This document shows, one piece after another, positions 26,119 to 32,881 of a DNA stretch of 36,575 nt. The stretch spans positions 1 to 36,575 of the forward strand of contig CAZRTM010000031.1 of assembly GCA_964602995.1 (NCBI GenBank), in the 5' to 3' direction. A program made the translations under genes and the position numbers. The notes beneath the pieces are model-generated. The model ran no database searches and was not told the DNA's origin. It saw only the letters and a list, made by a program, of their open reading frames with translations. Numbering within the stretch: position 1 is the stretch's first letter; each line of letters begins with the position of its first letter. This DNA comes from JAAYYY01 sp964602995. GTDB lineage: Bacteria; Chloroflexota; Anaerolineae; Promineifilales; Promineifilaceae.

Positions 26119-26127
26119 GGAGGGTTT

Positions 26128-28146
26128 ATGCAGATAAAAAGCGAATTTCCGTATGGGGTGCGGGAAGTCGAAAACGAGTGGATTATTCTATCGGATGGGA
26201 CGCGGCTGGCGGCGCGGCTTTGGCTGCCGGAGACGGATGAGCCGGTGCCGGCGCTGCTGGAATATTTACCATATCGCAAGACAGATGGGACGGCAGAGCG
26301 CGATGCGTTGCGGCACCCTTACTTTGCAGGACATGGGTATGCGTCGTTGCGCGTGGATATGCGCGGCAGTGGCGATTCGGATGGCATCTTGCAGGACGAA
26401 TATCTGCCGCAGGAGCAGGACGATGCGCTGGAGGTACTGGCCTGGATTGCAGCGCAACCGTGGTGCACGGGTGATGTGGGCATGTTCGGCAAGTCGTGGG
26501 GCGGCTTCAACTGTCTGCAAATTGCGGCACGACGTCCACCACAATTGAAGGCGATTGTGCCCATGCACTTCACCGATGATCGCTATGCTGACGACGTGCA
26601 CTATATGGGTGGCTGTTTGCTGGCATCGCAGATGTTGCCCTGGGCCTCGGTGATGCTGGCGAACAACGCTGCACCGCCAGACCCGCGCTTCGTGGGCGAA
26701 CGCTGGCGGGAGATGTGGCTGGAGCGTATGGAACAGACACCGCCTTTTGTAGAAGCCTGGTTGCAGCACCAATATCGGGACGATTTTTGGAAGCACGGTT
26801 CAGTGTGTGAGGATTACGGCGCGATTGAGGTGCCAGTCTATGCCGTGGGCGGCTGGGCCGATGCTTATAACAACGCGGTGCCGCGGCTGATGGCGGGGTT
26901 GTCTGGGCCGCGTAAGGCGCTGATTGGACCCTGGGGGCACGATTTCCCCGAGACAGCGGTGCCTGGACCGGCGATCGGCTTCTTACAGGAGATGTTGCGC
27001 TGGTGGGATTACTGGCTGAAGGGGATTGAGACGGGAGTGATGGATGGGCCTATGCTGCGCGTGTGGATGCCGGAGCCGGGACCAGTACGCACCGACTATG
27101 GTGACCGGCCGGGGCGGTGGGTGGCAGAGGAGGCGTGGCCGTCGAGTAGGATCCAGGAAGAAGTGTATTGGTTGGGGGCAGATGGTGGGTTGGGGACCGG
27201 AGAATTGGAGATTGGTGAATTGGAGTTTGTGGGGTTGCAGGGGCATGGCTTTGCGGGGGGAGAGTGGGGGGCTTATGGCTTTGCGGGGGAGCTGCCGGGG
27301 GATCAGAGGGCAGCGGATGGGGAGTCGCTTTCGTTTACGTCGGCGCCCCTGAAAGAGCGGGTGGAGATTTTTGGGCGGCCGCAGGTTGATTTGTCCCTGA
27401 GCGTAGACCGGCCGCTGGCGCTGGTGGCTGTGCGTTTGTGCGATGTGGCGCCCTCGGGGGAGTCGAAGCTGGTGTCATGGGGCTTGCTGAACCTGACGCA
27501 CCGCGATAGCCATGAGGAACCCTCGCCGCTAGAGCCGGGACGGTGTTATGATGTGACCGTGTCGCTGAATCTACGGGCTTACGCTATCGAGGCCGGGCAT
27601 CGCTGGCGGGTCAGCGTGTCGCCAACCTACTCCTTTCACGCCTGGCCCTCACCCGAGCCGGTGAAGCTGACTCTGTTTTGTGGGGAACGCAGCCGTTTAA
27701 GACTGCCCGTACGCCCGCTGCGGGCGGAGGATGCTGAGCTGGAACCGTTCGGCCCGGCTGAGGTTTCACCGCCGCTGGCAACCGAGGTGTTGCGCACTGG
27801 GTCGCGACGGCAGACGGTGTGCCGTGACGTAATTACGGGTCGCACGGAATACCATTTGCAGATGGACGATGGACGCGTGTTGTTTGTAGATAACGGCCTG
27901 GAAATGGACTCTCGTAATGAGCACCTCTATGGCATTACGGAAGGTGACCCGCTCTCAGCGTCCCAGGTGGTGCGCCATGAGCTGGCCTTCAGGCGCGATG
28001 AGTGGGATGTGCGCATCAAGACAGAAAGCACCCTGACCAGTGACGCACACTATTTCTACGTTACCAACTTCGTGGAAGGCTGGGAAGGCCAGACGCGAGT
28101 GTTTGTGAAGAGCTGGGAGGAGAAAGTGGAGCGGTGGTTGGTGTAG
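26128..28146 (+). CDS. CocE/NonD-type serine hydrolase (X-Pro dipeptidyl-peptidase S15 family)
   Basis: About 672 residues from ATG 26128, chosen because AGGAGGG lies immediately upstream; a GTG at 26083 has no ribosome site. The N-terminal alpha/beta-hydrolase domain shows the nucleophile elbow GKSWGG with Ser123, Asp245 in GGWADAYNN and His271 in GPWGHDFPE, with the typical early motif YLPYRKTDGT. A C-terminal jelly-roll domain of the CocE/NonD kind follows (about 410-560: PQVDLSLSVDRPLALVAVRL, RVSVSPTYSFHAWPSPEP). The family contains acyl-ester hydrolases such as cocaine esterase and X-prolyl peptidases; no signal peptide is seen, so it is probably cytoplasmic. Residues about 358-365 (GELEIGEL) are encoded by a repeat shared with the phnC 3' end. 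The gene is divergent from the MarR unit and precedes the flavoprotein oxidase. Confidence 0.9.
   Translation: MQIKSEFPYGVREVENEWIILSDGTRLAARLWLPETDEPVPALLEYLPYRKTDGTAERDALRHPYFAGHGYASLRVDMRGSGDSDGILQDEYLPQEQDDALEVLAWIAAQPWCTGDVGMFGKSWGGFNCLQIAARRPPQLKAIVPMHFTDDRYADDVHYMGGCLLASQMLPWASVMLANNAAPPDPRFVGERWREMWLERMEQTPPFVEAWLQHQYRDDFWKHGSVCEDYGAIEVPVYAVGGWADAYNNAVPRLMAGLSGPRKALIGPWGHDFPETAVPGPAIGFLQEMLRWWDYWLKGIETGVMDGPMLRVWMPEPGPVRTDYGDRPGRWVAEEAWPSSRIQEEVYWLGADGGLGTGELEIGELEFVGLQGHGFAGGEWGAYGFAGELPGDQRAADGESLSFTSAPLKERVEIFGRPQVDLSLSVDRPLALVAVRLCDVAPSGESKLVSWGLLNLTHRDSHEEPSPLEPGRCYDVTVSLNLRAYAIEAGHRWRVSVSPTYSFHAWPSPEPVKLTLFCGERSRLRLPVRPLRAEDAELEPFGPAEVSPPLATEVLRTGSRRQTVCRDVITGRTEYHLQMDDGRVLFVDNGLEMDSRNEHLYGITEGDPLSASQVVRHELAFRRDEWDVRIKTESTLTSDAHYFYVTNFVEGWEGQTRVFVKSWEEKVERWLV
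27199..27225 (+). repeat. GAGATTGG-type repeat, copy 3, inside the hydrolase coding region
   Basis: GGAGAATTGGAGATTGGT (27199-27216) is identical to bases on the minus strand at the phnC 3' end and is followed by another GAATTGGAG. It encodes GELEIGELE in frame, in the linker between the catalytic and jelly-roll domains. Confidence 0.65.
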
Positions 28147-28180
28147 GGGAGATTGGTTGATTGGAGAATTAGAGATTGGG
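28147..28180 (+). repeat. GAGATTGG-type repeat, copy 4, directly after the hydrolase stop
   Basis: GGAGATTGGTTGATTGGAGA and a second GAGATTGGG unit begin at the hydrolase stop codon. The remaining 94 bp before the oxidase hold no gene. Confidence 0.6.
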
Positions 28181-28274
28181 TCTTAGATCATTGAATAGTT
28201 GGCTGCGTCGATTGGCTGCTGACTGATCACGGAATACTATCCACCAAAAACTAAACACTGATACCGGAGGAACA

Positions 28275-29441
28275 ATGAAAACAGAGTACGACTACATCGT
28301 TCTGGGCCTGGGAGGCATTGGGGCAGCGGCGACTTATTGGTTGGCGCGCAGAGCGGGGGAGGACGTACTGGGGTTGGAGCAGTTTGAGATTGGGCACGTG
28401 CGTGGTGGTTCGCAGGACCATTCGCGCATTATCCGCCTCTCGTACCACACGCCACATTATGTGGAGTTGGCCAAACATGCCTATGGGGCGTGGGCCGAGC
28501 TGGAGGCAGACGCAGACGAGAAACTGATTGTGAAGACGGGCGGGCTGGATTTCACGCGGCCCAACACACAGATTCCCATTTCCGATTACACCGAGAGCAT
28601 GGATGCCGCCGGTGTGCCTTACGAATGGCTGGATGCGGATGAGGTGATGCGCCGCTGGCCCCAATGGCGGCTGACAGAAGATGTCAGCGCGCTCTATCAG
28701 GAAGAGAGCGGCATTGCGCCAGCAGCAAAGTGCAACGCGGCCCACCTGCGCATGGCCCGCGCTTATGGCGCGACGTTGCGCGATGGTGTGGCCGTGACGG
28801 CGATAAGGGATAGAGACGGCGAAATTGAGGTGGAAGCTGGCGGTGTGACCTATCGCACACAACAGCTGGTGATTGCCGCTGGAGCCTGGACCAATAATCT
28901 ACTGGCTCACTTCGGGCAGAAGCTGCCGCTGACGGTGACGCAGGAGCAGGTAGTCTACTATGACACGCCGCACGCCGAGAAGTTTGCGCCCGAACGCTTT
29001 CCCATCTGGATCTGGATGGATGTGCCCTCCTTCTATGGCTTCCCGGTCTACGGCGAGGCCGGCCCCAAGGTGTCTGAAGACGTGGGAGGCGAGGAGGTGA
29101 CCGCCGAAACGCGTAGCTTTGAACCTAACCCCAACATACAGGCGCGTATTGACAACTTTGTGCGCAACTATTTGCCCGAGGCGTATGGGCCGCCGATTAC
29201 GATTAAGACCTGCCTGTACACCATGCCGCCGGACCGCGACTTTGTGCTAGACGCACTGCCAGATCACCCCAATGTGTCTCTGGCGGTGGGTGCTGGTCAC
29301 GCCTTCAAATTTGCTTCCCTGTTAGGCAAAATTCTGAGCGAGCTGGCGGTGGATGGCGCGTCACAGTACGATATTGAGCCGTTCCGCGCTGACCGAGCCA
29401 TTCTGTTAGAGGAGAACCCGGAGAAGAGTTTTATGACGTAG
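28275..29441 (+). CDS. solA: Monomeric sarcosine oxidase / N-methyl-L-tryptophan oxidase-like flavoprotein
   Basis: This 388-residue FAD-dependent amine oxidase has the usual family length. Visible are the N-terminal dinucleotide fold GLGGIGAAATYWLARR (residues 11-26), the GGSQDHSRIIRLSYH segment that surrounds FAD in this family, IAAGAWTNNLL (about 198-208), and Cys313 in KTCLYTMPPD, equivalent to the cysteine that carries FAD covalently in monomeric sarcosine oxidase. The end has GHAFKFASLLGKILSELA. It would oxidise the N-methyl or C-alpha position of a secondary amine such as sarcosine or an N-methyl amino acid, yielding H2O2. A GGAGG site precedes the ATG. It lies 128 bp after the CocE-type hydrolase on the same strand. 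The precise substrate, and so the symbol, is tentative. Confidence 0.9.
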   Translation: MKTEYDYIVLGLGGIGAAATYWLARRAGEDVLGLEQFEIGHVRGGSQDHSRIIRLSYHTPHYVELAKHAYGAWAELEADADEKLIVKTGGLDFTRPNTQIPISDYTESMDAAGVPYEWLDADEVMRRWPQWRLTEDVSALYQEESGIAPAAKCNAAHLRMARAYGATLRDGVAVTAIRDRDGEIEVEAGGVTYRTQQLVIAAGAWTNNLLAHFGQKLPLTVTQEQVVYYDTPHAEKFAPERFPIWIWMDVPSFYGFPVYGEAGPKVSEDVGGEEVTAETRSFEPNPNIQARIDNFVRNYLPEAYGPPITIKTCLYTMPPDRDFVLDALPDHPNVSLAVGAGHAFKFASLLGKILSELAVDGASQYDIEPFRADRAILLEENPEKSFMT

Positions 29442-29475
29442 GGGAGCCGGTAATTAGTCAGCAGTAATTGGTTAA

Positions 29476-29522
29476 CAGTAATCAGTAAGCAGACAGTTGG
29501 TACATCTGCTTACTGATTACTG
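29476..29522. terminator. 18-bp perfect hairpin between convergent genes
   Basis: Bases 29476-29493 (CAGTAATCAGTAAGCAGA) and 29505-29522 are exact reverse complements with an 11-base loop. The hairpin sits 35 bp after the oxidase stop and immediately beyond the DUF5667 stop on minus. It is built from the CAGTAATCAGTAA repeat. It probably acts as a bidirectional terminator or 3'-end stabiliser; no U tract is evident. Confidence 0.6.
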
Positions 29523-29523
29523 A

Positions 29524-31242
29524 CTAACTATTGTCTCCTGACCACTGTCCACTGACTACGGCCACGTGGTGCGGTGAACCTGGACGGCGTCGTGTTACTG
29601 TAGCTGTCGGCGTTGAGGTCGGCGGTGGCGGTGTGTCGCTTGGCGTCGCTGTTGGCGACAGTGTGCTCGTCGGCGTCGGTGGGACCGGCGATGGCGTTGG
29701 CGTTGGTGGAACCGGTGACGGTGTGGGCGTTGGTGGAATTGGCGATGGTGTTGGCGTCCCCGAAGGCGTCGGTGTATTCGTTGGTGTAATCGTTGTAGTC
29801 GGCGTAATCGTTACTGAAGGTGTTGGCGTTGGCAATACGGGTGATGGCGTCGCCGTGGGCGGTAACGGAGTTGGCGTCAGTGTCGCCGTCGCTGTAGGCG
29901 TGATGGTTGCGGTTGGCGCCGGTAGCGGTGTATCAGTCGGCGGTGGGGGTGGCGGCGACGCTGTATTGGTCGGAGAAATGGTTGCGCTTGCGGTCACCGT
30001 TGGCAGTGGCCAGGGCGTATTGGTTGCCGTTGCTGTCTCTGTGGGTGCCAGTGTGGCCGTGTTAGATGGTGTAGGCGACAAGATAATGGGCGGCGTAGAT
30101 GTGATGAAGATGTTTGGCGGCGTGGGTGTTGGTCCTAACGTAGCCGGCGGAAGCGACGGCCCTGACTGTGAGAAAGGCGGCAACGTTGGCGTAGCTGAGC
30201 GTGTAGGTGTGGCTGTGGGATCCAGAGGCGAAGCGCCCTGGGCGATAGCTTCTGCAGCCATAGCGTCAACCGCTGCCCATACCTCAGTCCAGGTTTCCAG
30301 GTTACCTTTCAGCTCCAGCAGATAGGCAGCCGGCAAGTTGTATTCAGCAGAAGTCACCAGCGCGACCGTAATCTCGCCGAAGCTGTGACCTGAGCAGTAC
30401 CACTCCATCAACGTGCTGTAATCGACGTGGTACTGCTCGGAAAGCGTTACAGCAATAGGCAGCCGGTCGCGAACTTCTTTCTGGCAAATGTTGCGGCGCG
30501 CGGCAGGGTCTACCCCTGCTTCCAATGAAATCGCATCCAGGCGGTTGGCCTGCAGCGCCAGGGTCTGGTTTAACTCGGCATTGACCTCTTCACCAGGGGC
30601 TGACTCGTTTAGCTCGGCCAGCATGCTGACCTGAACGGCGTAACCGAAGAGCGCCACCTGCAGGTTGTCGTAATCTTCTTCGGCGGCAAGCTGCTCCGCT
30701 TCTTGTAAACGGCGTTCGGCAAAAGTCAGGCGCATGCGTGTGCTGGCCGCCGGAGAGGTGGCGAGACGCAGTTGCCCTTCCTCGATGGTCAATTTCAGAT
30801 TGTAGAGTGGGTCTCCCGGCAGTGCGGCATCGACGGCGAAGACGGTGGCGCCGAGGAAAATGATGGTGCAGACCAGTGCAAAAGCAACGCGCATGGAGGC
30901 CAGGCGCGGCCGGCTCAACTGTTGCAAGCGTTGCTGCAGTTGGTCGAAAATGGACGGATGCGCCGGTTCCGGCGCTGGCGCAGGTGTGGCTAGCCCGGGA
31001 GGACGGTTGCTGGCAGCAATACGCGCCTGCAGCCGTTCCGCCGAGCGTTCGCGGAAGGCGGCCGAAGGCCGGACTTCACGCGCTTTGCTGAGTGTGTTGG
31101 CGATTTCAAGGAGTGGGGCCAGCTCTTCCCAATGTTCAGGATAGCGGTCGCGGCACTCTTCAATCGTCCATTCTCCACTCTGCAAACGGGAGAGGCAAAG
31201 GAAGAGTATATTATCTGGCACAGGCATTGACGTTTTGCTCAT
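29524..31242 (-). CDS. DUF5667 membrane protein with Thr/Pro-rich tail, probable anti-sigma factor
   Basis: 572 residues. A cytoplasmic N-terminus with the short helical motif CLSRLQSGEWTIEECRDRYP (about 16-35) is typical of Chloroflexota anti-sigma-like proteins. One membrane helix spans 117-137. Right after it comes the DUF5667 hallmark AVDAALPGDPLYNLKLTIE (136-154). The rest is outside: a helical region with Cys253 and Cys283 and the motif YSTLMEWYCSGHSFGEI, then about 215 residues of Thr/Pro/Ser repeats (341-555) like a glycosylated or wall-spanning stalk. Its ATG overlaps the sigma factor stop by four bases (ATGA), so the two are translationally coupled. An anti-sigma or signal-transmitting role is inferred from this arrangement. 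The final residues (VVSGQWSGDNS) are read from intergenic repeat DNA. Confidence 0.85.
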   Translation of the reverse strand: MSKTSMPVPDNILFLCLSRLQSGEWTIEECRDRYPEHWEELAPLLEIANTLSKAREVRPSAAFRERSAERLQARIAASNRPPGLATPAPAPEPAHPSIFDQLQQRLQQLSRPRLASMRVAFALVCTIIFLGATVFAVDAALPGDPLYNLKLTIEEGQLRLATSPAASTRMRLTFAERRLQEAEQLAAEEDYDNLQVALFGYAVQVSMLAELNESAPGEEVNAELNQTLALQANRLDAISLEAGVDPAARRNICQKEVRDRLPIAVTLSEQYHVDYSTLMEWYCSGHSFGEITVALVTSAEYNLPAAYLLELKGNLETWTEVWAAVDAMAAEAIAQGASPLDPTATPTRSATPTLPPFSQSGPSLPPATLGPTPTPPNIFITSTPPIILSPTPSNTATLAPTETATATNTPWPLPTVTASATISPTNTASPPPPPPTDTPLPAPTATITPTATATLTPTPLPPTATPSPVLPTPTPSVTITPTTTITPTNTPTPSGTPTPSPIPPTPTPSPVPPTPTPSPVPPTPTSTLSPTATPSDTPPPPTSTPTATVTRRRPGSPHHVAVVSGQWSGDNS

Positions 31243-31850
31243 CGTTCTTCGTCATTGAAAGGGTCGTCGAAAGCTTGAAAGTTGTAGAGCTTAATTAATT
31301 TGGCCAGAGCTCTCTTTTGAATCTGACGACAAGATTTAGGATTGCGTCGTATGATAGATGCAATGACTGGGAGCGGCAGGCGCTCAACTAATGCCAGGAT
31401 AGCAACATCCTGCTCAATGTCACTGAGCCTGCGAACAGCTTCGAGGAGTTCGCGCGGCGGTAGTGCATCGGATGTGAACCAGTCAAGGTCAAGGTGGCCA
31501 TTTGAGCCGGATGAAGGCCCCGCAGAGATCGGCTCCTTGAATTCGTCGAACTGCCGGTGTTCGTAAAGAAAGTCAATAACCAGATTACGGGCGATACGGA
31601 AAAGCCAGGCGGTGACTGAATTGCCCGGCCGTTGCCGGTAATCAGGAAGAGCCAGCCAACCTTCGACGAAAGTTTCTTCGGTGATCATTTCGGCGACATG
31701 TTTGTCGCCTACACGAAGCAATGCATAGCGGTAAACCGGCTCCATGTAGGTTTCGTAAAGTTTACCAAACGCTTCGGAATCCCCTTTGCAAGCCTGCCTG
31801 AGAAGGCGCTGCACATCCAGACCATTGGCGCCGTTTGCACGGTGTTTCAT
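31239..31850 (-). CDS. RNA polymerase sigma-70 family factor (ECF-like)
   Basis: 203 residues, the usual ECF size. Region 2 spans about residues 27-95 (LYETYMEPVYRYALLRVGD, ITEETFVEGWLALPDYRQ, AWLFRIARNLVIDFLYEHR), the part that contacts core polymerase and the -10 element. An acidic/Gly linker follows. Region 4 spans about 132-192 (LPPRELLEAVRRLSDIEQDV, IASIIRRNPKSCRQIQKRAL), the helix-turn-helix for the -35 element. The stop overlaps the start of the DUF5667 gene by four bases. No strong ribosome site precedes the ATG at 31850. It probably controls an envelope or stress regulon and is held by its membrane partner, which is inference. Confidence 0.92.
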   Translation of the reverse strand: MKHRANGANGLDVQRLLRQACKGDSEAFGKLYETYMEPVYRYALLRVGDKHVAEMITEETFVEGWLALPDYRQRPGNSVTAWLFRIARNLVIDFLYEHRQFDEFKEPISAGPSSGSNGHLDLDWFTSDALPPRELLEAVRRLSDIEQDVAILALVERLPLPVIASIIRRNPKSCRQIQKRALAKLIKLYNFQAFDDPFNDEER

Positions 31851-31964
31851 CTAAGAGAGTATCTGCCTTGAAGATTGCTAGCTATACTTAAAGGCTGCGA
31901 TGATGGCTACCGTGACAGAACTGCGTGCATGGCACAGCGGTGGCATGCGATCAGGACATTCTTA

Positions 31965-31991
31965 ATTATAACCCTTAAAATGTGATAAGGG
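31965..31991 (-). promoter_or_regulatory. Candidate sigma-operon promoter with adjoining inverted repeat
   Basis: On minus a perfect TATAAT lies at 31970-31965, about 115 bp before the sigma start. Directly upstream is CCCTTA-N8-TAAGGG (31972-31991), a perfect 6-bp inverted repeat covering the spacer and -35 zone; no consensus -35 is present. A small hairpin CCGTTT/AAACGG is at 32003-32021. No gene lies between 31851 and 32100. Confidence 0.35.
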
Positions 31992-32100
31992 AAGTGAATG
32001 TTCCGTTTGTAAGTTAAACGGTTAGCTCGCCAAAACGTTACAAAATCGCCCTTCTTCTCAGCCTTTAAAACCTAACCCTATGCCAGCATGGCCGCCCGGT

Positions 32101-32559
32101 TCAGCTACCAAAGCCTCGCGCCATGGCTGTGGCAGCGAAGACCATAAGCACAACGAGCAGCGCCTGGATCATGCTGATGGTGGCGAAGAGGCTGGTCCGG
32201 CCAGAGTCGATGTCGATGGCCTGTCCACGACCTCGTTGAATCCGCCAACGCACGAAGGTGGAGGCGGGCCAGATTTCGAGAAGCAGGATGATTCCCAGAA
32301 GCCCCATCTTAATCAAGAAAGCGCTATTATTCAGATAGTAATCGCTTCCTTTTTCGAACCCGGCAAAGGCGCGCAGTAGACCGGTGACAATCCACAGCAC
32401 AGCGGCGATGCCCCAGAGATTGTCAGCATAAAAGAGCCGCTTCAGATGCTCCTCGTCCAATTCGTTCCCCAGGGCACGGGCGCGCCACCAGATGGCTCCA
32501 AGCCCGATGCCCAGTGCGAGGAGGTGTAGAGCTGCAAGAATCCAACGACTATATGACAT
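32101..32559 (-). CDS. Small four-helix membrane protein, DUF2214-like
   Basis: 152 residues with four membrane helices: about 5-25 (WILAALHLLALGIGLGAIWW), 42-66 (ADNLWGIAAVLWIVTGLLRA), 78-102 and 125-147. The pattern of an Arg-rich loop after helix 1, then LFYADNLWG, GLLRAF, YLNNSAFLIKMGLLG and FVRWRIQRGR, matches the DUF2214 membrane family, whose function is unknown. The ATG is preceded by AAAGGA eight bases upstream, and a TTGACT -35-like hexamer lies at about 32617-32622 with a poor -10. It is divergent from the ABC exporter and upstream of, but about 250 bp apart from, the sigma operon. Confidence 0.82.
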   Translation of the reverse strand: MSYSRWILAALHLLALGIGLGAIWWRARALGNELDEEHLKRLFYADNLWGIAAVLWIVTGLLRAFAGFEKGSDYYLNNSAFLIKMGLLGIILLLEIWPASTFVRWRIQRGRGQAIDIDSGRTSLFATISMIQALLVVLMVFAATAMARGFGS

Positions 32560-32881
32560 GGCGCTTCCTTTATGTGTTTTTGTTATTTAACAGTAGTAGG
32601 TAGTGAAGAGCCAGTCAAGGTCTGTTTTACTAAATGTGTGGGAAAAGAGAAAGCGGAGCCGTTCGCTGGCAAGTTGCGCACCCTGCCCATTCGGACAGCA
32701 AAAACCCGCTGAATGATCAGTGCCCTTTGCTGCACTCTCTGCTATCGTTCGCTCTTGTGCTGTATAAAAGAACGGTGAAAGCAACCCATTTTCGTAGCAA
32801 ATTGGGGTGGCGCGAGAGCCCAAAATGTGCGAGAATGGCAGTTCGTCCAGAACAAACGTTCGGTTCGGTGGAGGTGAGATG
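32560..32881. promoter_or_regulatory. Divergent intergenic region with a structured leader for the ABC exporter
   Basis: No gene is supported. On plus a TATAAA hexamer (32763-32768) could be a -10 box, without a good -35. Downstream, 32786-32794 (CCATTTTCG) pairs with 32830-32838 (CGAGAATGG) over nine positions including one U-G pair that exists only in plus-strand RNA. Inside is a second stem TTGGG/CCCAA. The structure ends about 32 bases before the GGAGG ribosome site of the exporter gene. I do not recognise a known RNA family. Confidence 0.4.

Noticed and set aside
29531..30325. 264-codon plus-strand frame rich in Gly/Val
   Set aside because: It is the mirror of the Thr/Pro repeat of the DUF5667 gene (ACC/CCN codons read as GGN/GTN on the other strand).
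32587..32823. 78-codon minus-strand frame in the exporter upstream region
   Set aside because: No ribosome site or family features; it overlaps the likely leader and promoter region.
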